Source: CAZALT01 sp964485515
GTDB taxonomy: Bacteria; Actinomycetota; Acidimicrobiia; Acidimicrobiales; Acidimicrobilacustridaceae
Direction of reading: 5' to 3'
Length of the DNA: 64,000 bases
Assembly: GCA_964485515.1 (NCBI GenBank)
Contig: CAZALT010000001.1
Location: 1-64,000, forward strand
Position numbers and translations under genes: made by a program. This document shows positions 1-9,155 of this stretch, piece after piece. The notes below the pieces were generated by a model. That model had not been told where the DNA came from. It saw only the letters and a program-made list of their open reading frames with translations, and searched no databases. Within the stretch, counting starts at the first letter, position 1. Every line of letters starts with the position of its first letter.

Positions 1-658
1 TGAGCGTGGCGGCCTGGTCGACCGATGCGAGCAGCACGTCGACGACCCTCGCGGCCGCCAGGAGCAGCCCGCCGAGCGCCACGATGGCGAGGCGCCAGAT
101 CCAGATGTCGACCGTGAGGCGGTGGCGGGCGTCTTCGAGCTCGCGAGCGACGTCGTCGATCACCTCGGGGAGCTCCCGGATGGAGGCGGCGATCGCCTCG
201 AGCTCGGTCGTGCTCGCTTGCAGCGATGCGCCTGTGGTCCGGAGTTGACCGGGCAGCGGCTCCAAGCCGTCGGCGATGTCGCGCAGCTCGTCGGCCGGAC
301 TCGGGCTGGTGTTGCCGGGGATGAACCGCTCGACGGTCTCGGCGACGTCGGCCAGGCGGTTCGCCGTGTCGGCCAGCCCGTCGATCCCCTCGGCGATGTT
401 GGTCCCCGCGGCGTCACCGACGAGGTCGGACAGCTCCGCCACCTGCTCGGCCAGCTCGGCGGCGGGTTCGACCACGTCCTGGGCCACCTGGATCGATTCG
501 GCGGCGACGTCGAGGCTCGACGAGATCGAGCCGAACGTTCGCTGCACGAGCACGAGTCCCAACAACACGGTGACGACGGTGACGACGGCGAAGATGCGGA
601 CCCAGCGCCGGGCCCGCCGGGCGCCGTCGACGGTCACGAGAGCGAACGGCACGGCCAC
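1..658 (-). CDS. Two-TM coiled-coil membrane protein, 3' end outside window
   Basis: The visible part has a short basic N-terminus, a membrane segment at about residues 18-38, a long alanine/glutamate-rich region predicted to be helical (about 40-185), and a second membrane segment (IWIWRLAIVALGGLLLAAARVV) near the window edge. The layout resembles extracytoplasmic coiled-coil sensors, but I recognise no named domain and propose no function. I chose GTG 658 because a TACGGT -10-like box at 667-672 lies just upstream. An in-frame ATG at 727 would add 23 residues. The frame is open to position 1, so the gene is cut by the window. It is divergent from the flavodoxin gene. Confidence 0.6.
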   Translation of the reverse strand, partial: MAVPFALVTVDGARRARRWVRIFAVVTVVTVLLGLVLVQRTFGSISSSLDVAAESIQVAQDVVEPAAELAEQVAELSDLVGDAAGTNIAEGIDGLADTANRLADVAETVERFIPGNTSPSPADELRDIADGLEPLPGQLRTTGASLQASTTELEAIAASIRELPEVIDDVARELEDARHRLTVDIWIWRLAIVALGGLLLAAARVVDVLLASVDQAATL

Positions 659-810
659 GGCTCGACACCGTACCGGCGGCGCGAGGGGGTCGGTGATCGG
701 GCGCTCGACCGTCCAACGACCAGGCATCGACCAGCCATCGACCAGCCGTCGGCCACCAGGTGCTCACCCGGTGCTTGCGTCGCACGGGTGCCAGCGGCGA
801 ATCTCTCTGG

Positions 811-1233
811 GTGAACGTCGTCGTGGTCTACGAAAGCCTCACCGGGAACACCAAGCGCGCCGCCGAGGCCATCGGCGCCGAGCTCGCTCGACGGGGCATC
901 ACCGTCGCGGTCTTCCCGGTCACCGACATCGACTACCAGGCCTTGGCCGTCGCCGACCTGGTGGTCATGGGCAGCTGGGTCGACGGCCTGTTCGTCGTGG
1001 GGCAGAAGCCGGGACGAGGGTTCCGGCTCGAGACGTTCCCGCCCATCGACGGCAAGCGCTGCGTGGTGTTCTGCACCTACGCGCTCAACCCGGGCAAGGT
1101 CCTCGAGAAGATGACGACGATCATGGAGGACCGCGGTGCCGAGGTCCTCGGCGGCATGACCATCAGGCGGAACAGGATCGACCAAGGTGCCGTCGAGTTC
1201 GTCGACCGCACCGTGGCCAACGTCCTGGCGTGA
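811..1233 (+). CDS. Flavodoxin-like protein
   Basis: This 140-residue protein has the flavodoxin fold. It opens with a beta strand (MNVVVVYESLTGNT) whose S-L-T-G-N-T loop matches the FMN phosphate-binding T/S-x-T-G-x-T motif, followed by alternating helices and strands (DLVVMGSWVDG, CVVFCTYAL). Flavodoxins carry electrons between cytosolic redox enzymes; the partner here is unknown. GTG 811 is chosen because it places the FMN loop at the usual distance from the N-terminus; a longer reading from 760 would add 17 unlikely residues. Its stop overlaps the start of the YCII gene (GTGA), so the two are translationally coupled. Confidence 0.85.
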   Translation: MNVVVVYESLTGNTKRAAEAIGAELARRGITVAVFPVTDIDYQALAVADLVVMGSWVDGLFVVGQKPGRGFRLETFPPIDGKRCVVFCTYALNPGKVLEKMTTIMEDRGAEVLGGMTIRRNRIDQGAVEFVDRTVANVLA

Positions 1234-1532
1234 GCGACGCCTCGATCGCCCGTCTCCCCGCCGGCGCCTACTGGGTGCTCCTCTACGAGTACGTCGACGA
1301 CATGGTCGCCCGCCGCGATCCGTTCCGGCCCGGCCACCTCGAGCTCATCGCCGCGTACCGCGACGCCGGCCATCTCGTCAACGCCGGCGCGGTGGGCAGC
1401 CCGCCGGCGGGGGGATTGCTCGTGTTCGGACCGGACGGCCGTGACGCGGCAGAGCGCTTCGTGGCCGAGGACCCGTACGGATCGGCGGGCCTCGTCACGA
1501 GCCACCGCATCGAAGCATGGAACGTCGTCTGA
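1230..1532 (+). CDS. YCII-family protein
   Basis: This 100-residue protein matches the YCII (YciI/muconolactone isomerase-like) fold. It has the N-terminal strand GAYWVLLYEYVDD, the conserved histidine in RRDPFRPGHLELI, a G-rich turn (GAVGSPPAGGLLVF), and the conserved aspartate in AERFVAEDPYGSAGLV. Family members are small dimeric ferredoxin-like-fold proteins thought to have a His-Asp active site, but substrates are mostly unknown. It starts at GTG 1230, overlapping the flavodoxin stop by four bases, which suggests the two are co-expressed. Confidence 0.85.
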   Translation: MSDASIARLPAGAYWVLLYEYVDDMVARRDPFRPGHLELIAAYRDAGHLVNAGAVGSPPAGGLLVFGPDGRDAAERFVAEDPYGSAGLVTSHRIEAWNVV

Positions 1533-1593
1533 CCCAGGGGTGATGCGCGGGTCGGTCCCGCACGTTGCCGCGAACCGCCGGCGGGCGGTTCAT

Positions 1594-2259
1594 TCAGACG
1601 GGGCAGTCGCGGAGCGCCGCTTCGTAGTCGTCGGCCAGGATCTGCTTGCCGACGGCGTCGGGGTGGATCGTGTCGTCGGTCGGGCTCTGCCCGCCGTGCG
1701 CCGCCATGTAGTCGTGGACCCGCTGGTTCCAGTCGATGACGGTGACACGCTGATCCTGGTTCGCCATCTCGCGGATGGCGTCGTTGATCACCGCAGCCCG
1801 ACCCTCGACCTCGCCGGGATCCACGTCGTCGTGTTCGAGCTGATCGTTGACCGTCACGAGGTGGATGCAACGGGCGTCGGGGAACATGGCGACCATCTGC
1901 TGGAGGGTGAGCACCGAGGCGTCGAGGTCGGTGCTGCCCTGCATCACGTCGTTGGTGCCGAGGTTGATGAGGATCTGCTTGTTGTCGCGGGCCACCGCGG
2001 CCGCCGCCGCGCCCATCTGCTGGTCGATGCGGTTCCCGCTCGTGGCGTCGATCTTGACGGCGTAGTCGTCGCCGAGCTGCTGGCGCAGCTGTCCGGCGGA
2101 GAGGAGGGTGATCGAGTCGCCGATGAACCCGACCGGTTGGCGGCCCGGCCGGGAGCCGAACACGAGCGCCACAGCCACGCCGATGACCAGGGTGACCACG
2201 CCGATGGCGATCCCGATCTCCATCGGACCTCGAGGTTCACCCGTTGCTGCCCACGTCAC
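1594..2259 (-). CDS. Membrane-anchored SGNH/GDSL hydrolase
   Basis: An N-terminal membrane anchor (IGIAIGVVTLVIGVAVALVF) is followed by an SGNH-hydrolase domain. Block I is FIGDSITLL (nucleophile Ser), block III is INLGTNDV (oxyanion Asn), and block V is DDTIHPD (catalytic Asp and His). The enzyme is probably an extracytoplasmic esterase, lipase or polysaccharide deacetylase; the substrate cannot be told. GTG 2259 has a TACTCT box 9 nt upstream. ATG 2223 (MEIGIAIG) preceded by GAGG is an equally good start. It is divergent from the SDR gene. Confidence 0.85.
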   Translation of the reverse strand: MTWAATGEPRGPMEIGIAIGVVTLVIGVAVALVFGSRPGRQPVGFIGDSITLLSAGQLRQQLGDDYAVKIDATSGNRIDQQMGAAAAAVARDNKQILINLGTNDVMQGSTDLDASVLTLQQMVAMFPDARCIHLVTVNDQLEHDDVDPGEVEGRAAVINDAIREMANQDQRVTVIDWNQRVHDYMAAHGGQSPTDDTIHPDAVGKQILADDYEAALRDCPV

Positions 2260-2428
2260 GGCGAACCAGAGTAGGGGCGCCAGAACCCCGTTCTCGCACC
2301 GCCCGCTCGAGTCGTGGCGCGAGCGGCGCGGTCGGTTGTCACATGGAGGCGCACATCACGACGGGGGAGGGGGCTACGGTCCGATCGTCGCTGCATGCGC
2401 GTGCGGTCGACCGAAGGAGGGATCGGCC

Positions 2429-3199
2429 ATGCCAGAAGAGCGATTCGAGGATCGGGTGGTCGTCGTCTCCGGTGCCGCGTCCGGCATCGGAGCCGCGTGT
2501 GCCGATCGGCTGCGCGACGAGGCCGCCACGGTCATCGGCTTCGACGTCCAGGACGGCCCCGGGGTCATCTCGGTCGACGTGCGCGACGAGGACCAGGTCG
2601 CGGCGGCCATCGCCGGGGTCGTGGCCGACTACGAGCGGATCGACGGGGTCATCACCGCGGCGGGCGTCGCCGGCGGCGGTCCCGTCCACGCCATGCCCAG
2701 CGAGGAGTGGTCGCGGATCATCGATGTCAACCTCACCGGCACCTTCCTGCTCGCCAAGCACGCCCTTGCCGCCATGATCGACCAGGAGCCGGTCAACGGC
2801 GAGCGAGGCTCGATCGTGACGGTCGCCAGCATCGAGGGCCTCGAAGGCACGGCGGGCGGCAGCGCCTACAACGCGTCGAAGGGCGGGGTCGTGCTCCTCA
2901 CCAAGAACATGGCGATCGACTACGGCCGTCAGGCCATCCGGGTCAACTCCATCTGCCCGGGGTTCGTCGTCACCCCGATGCTCGAGAGCATCTACTCGAC
3001 GGAGGGCATGGAAGAGGTGCGCAGCGCCTACGTCCACGAGCACAAGCTCGGGCGCTTCGGCGAGCCGAGCGAGATCGCCAGCGTCGCGGCCTTCCTCCTG
3101 TCCAGCGATGCGTCGTTCGTGACCGGCCAGGCCATCGCTGTCGACGGGGGCTACACCGCGGGCCGCGACCACGGCATCCGCGAGCTCATGGGGCTCTGA
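2429..3199 (+). CDS. Short-chain dehydrogenase/reductase
   Basis: A classical 256-residue SDR. The NAD(P)-binding motif is SGAASGIG near residue 15 and the catalytic tetrad includes the Ser of IVTVASIEG and Tyr/Lys of YNASK; the C-terminal VTGQAIAVDGGYT is typical. An Asp (FDVQDG) at the end of beta-2 favours NAD(H). The substrate is unknown. ATG 2429 is supported by the strong ribosome site AAGGAGG about 8 nt upstream. A TACGGT box at about 2374 could be its -10. Confidence 0.93.
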   Translation: MPEERFEDRVVVVSGAASGIGAACADRLRDEAATVIGFDVQDGPGVISVDVRDEDQVAAAIAGVVADYERIDGVITAAGVAGGGPVHAMPSEEWSRIIDVNLTGTFLLAKHALAAMIDQEPVNGERGSIVTVASIEGLEGTAGGSAYNASKGGVVLLTKNMAIDYGRQAIRVNSICPGFVVTPMLESIYSTEGMEEVRSAYVHEHKLGRFGEPSEIASVAAFLLSSDASFVTGQAIAVDGGYTAGRDHGIRELMGL

Positions 3200-3254
3200 A
3201 CACCGGTCGGCCATCAGACGATCAGGCTCCTGGCGGTGAGGCAGGCGGTTCGGG

Positions 3255-5252
3255 TCACCAGGACCCGCCGCCACCTCCGCCGCCCCCGCCACCGGAGAAG
3301 CCTCCGCCGCCGGAGAAGCCGCTCGATCCGCTCGTGCTCGGTGCCGGGGTGGACGACAGGGTCGAGCCCGCCGCGGACGTGAATTCGGTGGTGGATGCCA
3401 CGAAGAGCGCCGGGCTGAACGGACGTGAGCCGACGTACCAGCTCGAACCCGCGGGCATCGCCTCGGCCCCGAGCGGCTCGAAGGTCTTGGCCCACTTCTT
3501 GGCGTGGCCCAGCACGATCGCGTAGGGCAGGTACTCGGAGAAGATGTTGCGCTGCTCGGCCCAACGCGCCCGTGGCGCCTCGGAGTCCTCGATGAAGTGC
3601 TCGAAGCCCGAGGAACGGAGGTTGAGCCCATAGCCGAACGGGGTGCGGCGGGGGAAGGTTCCCGCCGCGAAGAGCAGCACCAGCGAGGCGACGAACGGGC
3701 CGAGAGCGATCAAGGCCAGCTTGGAGTACACGACGGCGAAGGCGAGCACGAGACCGGTGAGCAGCGTCAACCCGACGCCGACGAGGCGCCAACGGGAGCG
3801 CACCTTGCTCGGATGCTCCGGGAACCAACCTCGGTCGACAGCGTCCTGTTGGATCTCGTCCTTGACGGCCTGGAGCTTGGCGGCGAACGAGTCCTTCAAC
3901 TCCGACAGGTCGCGCTCGGTCGTGAGTCCGGGGAAGATCGCTCGCACGAGGGTGGTCTCGTAGGGAAGCCAGCGCTCGTCCGGGGGGTCGAGCAACGTCA
4001 GGCGATGGTCGCCACCGTTCTCCTCGATGCGGATGTGGCCGCGGACGGCGAGGTCGACGAGCGTCGCCGTGACGTCGATGTTGCTCGCCCGTTCGTTGCG
4101 GAGCATCGCCAGCTGCGCCGGACGGATGCCATCGGGGGGCGCGAACTCGACGGGGGTTCCGCCGGCATCGAAGAGCGGCACGGGTGCACCGGTGGCACCG
4201 GCTGGAGCGAAGGCGACGTCGACGGGTGAGCCGACGAGGCGACGATCTCGACCCACCGCGAAGCCCAGCACCGCGACGGCGCCGAGCAGCACGAGGAGGC
4301 CGCCGACACCGGCGCCCATCGTGAGCGGCGACCGCGTGAAGGCACGACCGAGGGACCACGGCTCCTGGTAGTAGCGAGGCGTCGCGCTGACCGAGCCGGC
4401 CGGGAGCTCGACGGCGATCGTGAGGCCTTCGGAGGTGGCCAGGACCGCCTGCGAGAAGACGGTGGTGTCGCCGGCGGTCGCCTGGCTCGAGCACGGGGTG
4501 ATCGAGCCTGAGGGGCCCGCCCAGCACGCCGTGCGTGACGGCGCCGCGGTGGTCTGGACGCTGTTGGTCACGTTGAAGAGCGGCACCTTCCACGCGAAGC
4601 CGGTCGTGTTCCAGTAGAGCTCGACCGTCTCCTCGCCGGCGCTCGTCACCTGGGGGTTGAGCACGCCGGCGAGCCGATAGCGGATCTCGTACACGTGGTT
4701 GCCGGTGACGGTCTCGGTGGGTGAACCGATCTTGAGCTGGAGGTTGCCACCAGCCCAGACCTCCTCGTATGCATGGGGAGCGGTGGCGCTGTACACCGAG
4801 ATGTTCGAGATCGGATACACCCGGTTCCACGTGTTGTTGCACGTCTGGGTGAGGATGAGGTTGCGGTAGATCCCGTGCCGGGGCGAGAAGCCGAAGTTGT
4901 AGTCGATGGTCTCGACGACCTCGAGGGTCCCGTTCGGCAGGACGCGCATGTGGCTCGCGAACGATCTGATCGTCTCGACCGACGACGGCGGATCGATGGC
5001 GGGGAGCCTCACGGCTCCCACGGGAGACTCGAGGGATTCGACCGGTTGGACCGTCTCAGGGCTCTGCAGGGGGGTGTCGGAGGACCGGCACACCACGTCG
5101 TCGCGCTCCTGGACCGTGCCGCTGCCGCCTGGGAGCTGGAGATCCCAGCTCTCCGCGGCGTTGCCCGCCGCGCCCACGAAGGTCGGGATGACGAAGCAGA
5201 GGCTGCACAGCACGAGGCCGATCATGTTGCGACCCACCGAGCGCGTGGCCAT
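3255..5252 (-). CDS. DUF2207 membrane protein with glycine-rich C-terminus
   Basis: This 665-residue protein has a signal/anchor segment (MIGLVLCSLCFVIPTFVGAAG) and an extracytoplasmic beta-rich domain starting near SHMRVLPNGTLEVVETIDYNF, followed by membrane segments: one after residue 310 (GVGGLLVLLGAVAVLGFAVG) and two near residue 520. A cytosolic DUF2207 C-terminal region follows, ending in the family's hallmark poly-Gly tail with final SW. DUF2207 proteins are widespread envelope proteins of unknown function. ATG 5252 is chosen because TACGGT lies 7 nt upstream (leaderless pattern) and it directly precedes the signal segment; a start at 5348 would add a non-native arginine-rich stretch. 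Confidence 0.9.
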   Translation of the reverse strand: MATRSVGRNMIGLVLCSLCFVIPTFVGAAGNAAESWDLQLPGGSGTVQERDDVVCRSSDTPLQSPETVQPVESLESPVGAVRLPAIDPPSSVETIRSFASHMRVLPNGTLEVVETIDYNFGFSPRHGIYRNLILTQTCNNTWNRVYPISNISVYSATAPHAYEEVWAGGNLQLKIGSPTETVTGNHVYEIRYRLAGVLNPQVTSAGEETVELYWNTTGFAWKVPLFNVTNSVQTTAAPSRTACWAGPSGSITPCSSQATAGDTTVFSQAVLATSEGLTIAVELPAGSVSATPRYYQEPWSLGRAFTRSPLTMGAGVGGLLVLLGAVAVLGFAVGRDRRLVGSPVDVAFAPAGATGAPVPLFDAGGTPVEFAPPDGIRPAQLAMLRNERASNIDVTATLVDLAVRGHIRIEENGGDHRLTLLDPPDERWLPYETTLVRAIFPGLTTERDLSELKDSFAAKLQAVKDEIQQDAVDRGWFPEHPSKVRSRWRLVGVGLTLLTGLVLAFAVVYSKLALIALGPFVASLVLLFAAGTFPRRTPFGYGLNLRSSGFEHFIEDSEAPRARWAEQRNIFSEYLPYAIVLGHAKKWAKTFEPLGAEAMPAGSSWYVGSRPFSPALFVASTTEFTSAAGSTLSSTPAPSTSGSSGFSGGGGFSGGGGGGGGGGSW

Positions 5253-5265
5253 CGACGAAACCGTA
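5253..5265 (-). promoter_or_regulatory. -10 box TACGGT, near-leaderless
   Basis: On the minus strand TACGGT (5265-5260) is followed by 7 nt and ATG 5252 of the DUF2207 gene. Confidence 0.5.
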
Positions 5266-5367
5266 GTGCGACAGGGGCCAGGCGCTCTCGGACCCCGAAG
5301 GTCGGACGTGCCTCTGCGTCCCGGCCGACGTGGCGGTGGTCGGTGCACCTGTGGGGTTGTGCCGTCC

Positions 5368-5379
5368 TAAGGTGCCCGG
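5368..5379 (+). promoter_or_regulatory. Leaderless promoter -10 box TAAGGT
   Basis: TAAGGT at 5368-5373 is followed by 6 nt and ATG 5380. No Shine-Dalgarno is seen. Confidence 0.6.
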
Positions 5380-6198
5380 ATGGTCGTCGTCGCCGCGCTC
5401 GCCGGGGTCATCATCCTCGTGCTGGTCGTCGCCGTCGCCATGTTGCGGCGACGGGCGACTGAATCAGCGTCCCGGTTGGTCGACGCCGAGCGTCGGCTCG
5501 TCCTGGCCGACGAGCGCGCCGAGAGGTCCGAGTCCGACGTGCGAGCGGCCGACGCACGGCGTACGACAGCCGAGGACCGGGCCACGGCCCTCGAGGGTGA
5601 GCTCGCCGACGCGAAGACCGCGGTGGCCGCCGCCGAGGCGGCCCGAGACGAGGCGGTCGAACGAGCACAGGACGCCGATGCGCGCGCCGTCGCGGCACGA
5701 GATGCGGGTGCGCGCCTGATCGAAGCTTCGGCTCTGCGCTCGGATGCAGGCGGGCTCTGGTTCCTCGAGGCCGTCGGGGTCGAACGTCGTTGGCGGGCGA
5801 CGCAGGGCACACCGGACGCACCGCTCTTCGACGGCGACCGCGAGCCAGCCTCCGTGGCGCTCGAAGCGGTCGCCGAGATCATCCGCGAGGAGAGCGGAAC
5901 GTCGTTCGACGTCGACTGGCGCGTCGACGAGCCCGTGCCGCCGAGCGTGGCGCTGGCCGTCGTCCGGGCGGGCGACGAGCTGCTGTCCGCACTTGCCGTC
6001 GCGTCCGACGGAGGCGTCCTCGAGGTGCACCCGGTTCCCGATGGCGTTCAGCTCGCGCTCCGGGTCGAACCCGAACCGGCGTTGCCTCCGGACCTCCTCG
6101 CCGTGTTCGGTGTGCTCGGCTGGGAGCTGAGCCTGGATCAGGGCGATGCGCCGGCAACGGTCCTGACGATCCCGTTCACCCCGACGCCGGCGAGCTGA
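5380..6198 (+). CDS. Membrane-anchored coiled-coil protein, possible degenerate kinase-like C-terminus
   Basis: This 272-residue protein starts with a single membrane helix (residues 1-22), followed by about 90 residues of Ala/Glu/Arg coiled coil, and then a globular domain beginning LWFLEAVGVERRWR. The end (LGWELSLDQGDAPATVLTIPF) recalls the last strand of GHKL ATPases, but no N-box or G-box is evident, so any relation to histidine kinases is a weak guess. The start is supported by TAAGGT exactly 6 nt upstream (leaderless). Its 3' end overlaps the convergent CPBP gene by 23 bp. Confidence 0.75.
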   Translation: MVVVAALAGVIILVLVVAVAMLRRRATESASRLVDAERRLVLADERAERSESDVRAADARRTTAEDRATALEGELADAKTAVAAAEAARDEAVERAQDADARAVAARDAGARLIEASALRSDAGGLWFLEAVGVERRWRATQGTPDAPLFDGDREPASVALEAVAEIIREESGTSFDVDWRVDEPVPPSVALAVVRAGDELLSALAVASDGGVLEVHPVPDGVQLALRVEPEPALPPDLLAVFGVLGWELSLDQGDAPATVLTIPFTPTPAS

Positions 6199-6946
6199 TG
6201 TCGTCCGGGCCGGCGGCCGGGACAGGGTTCCGCCGGTTGACGAGGTGGGCGAGCACGAGCGTGCCCACGTTGGCGGTGGTGTGGGTGAGGATCGGCGCGA
6301 GCACGCTGCCCGTCACCAGCCGCTCGTAGGTGAACATCGCTCCCGCCGCAGTGGTGAACAGCACCGTTGCGCCGACCACGGCGGCGGTGGGGCGATCGAC
6401 GGTGGCCGGGTTGAGATCTTGGTCCGCAAGCGACGGCAGGACGTGCCACAGACCGAAGGCGGTGGAGGTCGCCGCCGCGGCGACGAGGGTGTCCATGCGA
6501 CGACGGGCCAGACCGAGGAGCGCGCCTCGGAAGATGAGCTCCTCGGACACGGCGGTGCCGAGGGGGATCTCCACGACGGCCCGAAAGGCGACGGTCGAGG
6601 CGTCGACGTCGCGGAGGCGGGCATCGTCGAACAGCGGGCGGGTCCGGGGGATCGCCGCGGCGAGAGCGATGGCCCCGAGCATGCCAGCCGAGACGATCGC
6701 ACCCCGCTTCAGACCTGCCACGGCACGGGTGGGGGCCAGGCCGAGGTCGTCGAGCGTCGCTCCCGCGGCGAGCGCACCACCGACCATCGCCGCCGCCGTG
6801 GCGAGGTGAGTTGCGACGTGGACGCGTCTGGGCACCACGCGATGGTCGAGGACGTGGGCGGCCGCCAGGGTCGAGACGATCGAGATCTCCGCCGCCGGGA
6901 AGCCGGTGGCCTGACCGCTCGCCGGGGGAACGTCGCCTCGTGGCAC
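6176..6946 (-). CDS. CPBP-family intramembrane metalloprotease
   Basis: A 256-residue polytopic protein with the three CPBP (Abi/Rce1-like) motifs: EELIFRG, FGLWHVLP and HTTAN, which together form the membrane-embedded catalytic site. Hydrophobic helices surround them. CPBP proteins cleave or process prenylated or small peptide substrates; bacterial roles include bacteriocin self-immunity. The exact role is unknown. GTG 6946 is chosen because it gives a normal-length protein and TACGCT lies 8 nt upstream; longer readings contain arginine-rich non-coding sequence. It is divergent from the hydrolase gene at 7043. Confidence 0.88.
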   Translation of the reverse strand: MPRGDVPPASGQATGFPAAEISIVSTLAAAHVLDHRVVPRRVHVATHLATAAAMVGGALAAGATLDDLGLAPTRAVAGLKRGAIVSAGMLGAIALAAAIPRTRPLFDDARLRDVDASTVAFRAVVEIPLGTAVSEELIFRGALLGLARRRMDTLVAAAATSTAFGLWHVLPSLADQDLNPATVDRPTAAVVGATVLFTTAAGAMFTYERLVTGSVLAPILTHTTANVGTLVLAHLVNRRNPVPAAGPDDISSPASG

Positions 6947-7042
6947 AGACGGGGAGCGTAGCGTTGGGAGCCCTCGACCCGTCCGAGGGCGTGTCCGGCC
7001 GCCGGCCGGAGCTCGACGTGACACAAGGGGACGCTGTCGACC

Positions 7043-8908
7043 ATGCGCAAACCTTCGGCCTACGACCCGGGCGACGAGTGGTTCCGGCGTCCTGACGTGT
7101 GGTCGGGCATCGTGCTCGGTGCCGCCTTCGCCACTCGCTCGTTCGGGCCGTCGCTGATGCCACGCAAGACCGGGAACCAGGCCCTGGTGAGCGGCGCCAC
7201 CGCCGCGGCCGGGTTCGCGCTGGGCAACGCCGTCTACGGCATCGCCGGCGATCCGTTCCCCCTCCACGATCAGCCCTACGTGTTCGCCTCGACGGCTGCC
7301 GCGGGCCTCGGCGTGTCGATGGCCTACCAGGAGAAGCCGGACGAGCAGCTCGATCGAGCTGCGCTCCGAGCGGCCGGGCAGAGCCTCTTCGCCGGTTCGG
7401 TCGCCTGCGGTCTCGTGAGCGGCATCCGCCTTTCGCCTCGGCCCGTGCGGGCCGGCGCTGTCGTGGCTGCCGTCGCCGCGGCGGGCGGGGCGGTCAGCGT
7501 GGTTCGCGACCTGCGCTGCCAGATCGCGGCGCTCGACGACGTCGACCCGGCGCCGCCCCGGCCGCTTCCCGCGCTGGGCCAGAGCGTGACCATCGCCGGT
7601 GTGCTCGCCGCGGTCGTCAACGGCTACCGCCGGAGCGGCCGGGGGGCCTCCGCCATGATCGAGCGCCGCTTCGGCCTGTCCCGCGACGTCGCCGACATCG
7701 GTGGGCGGATCGGGGCGACCGTGGCGTGGGGTGCCGTCGGAGCCGCCTTCGCCGACACGTTCGTTCGGGGGATGGCGCTCTACGACCGGGTCGTGGATCC
7801 GGGGTACGACCGTCCGCCCGAGACCGCCCGGCGGTCAGGTGGGCCCGGGTCGTGCGTCGAGTTCGCTCGCACCGGACGCCAGGGCCGCCGCTTCATCGGC
7901 AACGTCCCGTCGGTCGACGACATCGCCGCAGTGATGGACCAGCCTGCGGTGGCCGAGCCCATCCGCATCTTCGTCGGCTACGACTCGGGTGGGGATGCCG
8001 AGGAACGGGTCGCGCTGGCCCTGGCTGAGCTGGAGCGCACCGGTGCCTACGATCGCTCGCTGCTCGTGGTGGGTTCACCCGCCGGGACGGGCTACGTCAA
8101 CACGGTGCCGTTCGAGGCGGTCGACTACGTCACGCTCGGCGACGTGGCCTCGGTGTGCGTGCAGTACGAGCGGCTTCCGTCGCTGCTCGCCATCCACCGG
8201 GTCGGCGTCGGGGCCGACCACCTGCGCCGGTTGCTGGCCGGCATCGCCGCGGCGATCGCCGAGCGACCACCCCGTCGGCGTCCCCGAGTGGTCCTCTACG
8301 GCGAGAGCCTCGGCTGCTGGGCCGGTCAGGACGCGCTGCTCCCCGGCGGGCTCGACCAGCTCGATGCGTGGAGCGTCGATCGCGCTCTGTTCGCGGGAAC
8401 CCCCTACTACTCGGGATGGATGCGCAACGCGCTCGACCACGGGTCCTGCCCGGATGGCACCGTCGTCGAGGTCGACGCCGCGGCCGAGCTGACCGCGCTC
8501 ACGGCCGTGCAGCGTCGTCGTCTGCGTGTCGCTCTCCTCAACCACGACAACGATCCGGTGCGCAAGCTGAGCTTGGACCTGTTCTTCCGGCGACCGGCGT
8601 GGCTCGAGCATCCGCGGCCGGCGGGGGTGAACGCCCGGCAGCGCTACGCCCCGCTCGTGACCGCGGTGCAGACCATCGTCGACACCGCCAACGCAACCAA
8701 CCAGGTTCCGGGTGTGTTCCGGGCGGTGGGACACGATTACCGGCTCGACCTACCGTCGGCCGCCGTCGACGCGTTCGACCTCGAGCGCCCGTCCTCGTCG
8801 GTGTGGGAACGCCTCCTCGACCAGCTTCAGTCCGATGAGGCCGAGCGCGCCGCCCGGTTCCGTCGATCAGCTGCCGGCGACACGCCTGGCCCAGGACAAC
8901 CCAGCTGA
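7043..8908 (+). CDS. Alpha/beta-hydrolase membrane protein (Abhydrolase_9 type)
   Basis: A 621-residue protein of the actinobacterial Abhydrolase_9_N plus Abhydrolase_9 family. The N-terminal half has the typical SLMPRKTGNQALVSG region and several membrane segments. The C-terminal half (from about residue 310, IFVGYDSGGDAEERVALAL) carries the nucleophile elbow GESLG (VVLYGESLGCWAGQ) near residue 425. The family contains many mycobacterial proteins of unknown lipid-related function. No clear Shine-Dalgarno is seen, although AAGGGGA lies upstream. A 16-bp tandem repeat lies 42 bp after the stop. Confidence 0.9.
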   Translation: MRKPSAYDPGDEWFRRPDVWSGIVLGAAFATRSFGPSLMPRKTGNQALVSGATAAAGFALGNAVYGIAGDPFPLHDQPYVFASTAAAGLGVSMAYQEKPDEQLDRAALRAAGQSLFAGSVACGLVSGIRLSPRPVRAGAVVAAVAAAGGAVSVVRDLRCQIAALDDVDPAPPRPLPALGQSVTIAGVLAAVVNGYRRSGRGASAMIERRFGLSRDVADIGGRIGATVAWGAVGAAFADTFVRGMALYDRVVDPGYDRPPETARRSGGPGSCVEFARTGRQGRRFIGNVPSVDDIAAVMDQPAVAEPIRIFVGYDSGGDAEERVALALAELERTGAYDRSLLVVGSPAGTGYVNTVPFEAVDYVTLGDVASVCVQYERLPSLLAIHRVGVGADHLRRLLAGIAAAIAERPPRRRPRVVLYGESLGCWAGQDALLPGGLDQLDAWSVDRALFAGTPYYSGWMRNALDHGSCPDGTVVEVDAAAELTALTAVQRRRLRVALLNHDNDPVRKLSLDLFFRRPAWLEHPRPAGVNARQRYAPLVTAVQTIVDTANATNQVPGVFRAVGHDYRLDLPSAAVDAFDLERPSSSVWERLLDQLQSDEAERAARFRRSAAGDTPGPGQPS

Positions 8909-9140
8909 GGCCGGACGAGCAGGGCACGCGAGAAGGACGAACGCCCGGCACACCTGCACACCGGTACACCTGCACACCGGTACACCTGAACAGCAGACGG
9001 TGTCTCGCAGGGAGCGGGCCGCGGGTGCAGGGCTCCGGGCGCGGCGCAGACGGCTGCCGGGAGGTCCGCACATCAGCCGTCTGCAGGTCGTCGCCGGGCC
9101 AGCGCGGTCCCGGGCCAGCGCGGTCACCGGCCCAGCGCGG
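8909..9140. other. 232-bp gene-free stretch with two tandem repeats
   Basis: This lies between the hydrolase stop and the convergent 55-codon gene. I see no supported gene. It contains a 16-bp tandem repeat (8950-8989) and most of a 17-bp repeat (9095-9155). Confidence 0.7.
8950..8989. repeat. 16-bp tandem repeat, 2.5 copies
   Basis: The unit ACACCTGCACACCGGT occurs exactly at 8950-8965 and 8966-8981, followed by a half copy. It lies 42 bp after the hydrolase stop. Confidence 0.95.
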
Positions 9141-9155
9141 TCACCGACCCAGCGC
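9095..9155. repeat. 16-17-bp tandem repeat spanning a stop codon, about 3.7 copies
   Basis: Units close to CGGGCCAGCGCGGTCAC follow each other at 9095, 9111, 9128 and 9145. The last unit carries the final codons and stop of the 55-residue gene (stop at 9141-9143), so the gene's own 3' end has been duplicated downstream. Confidence 0.9.
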
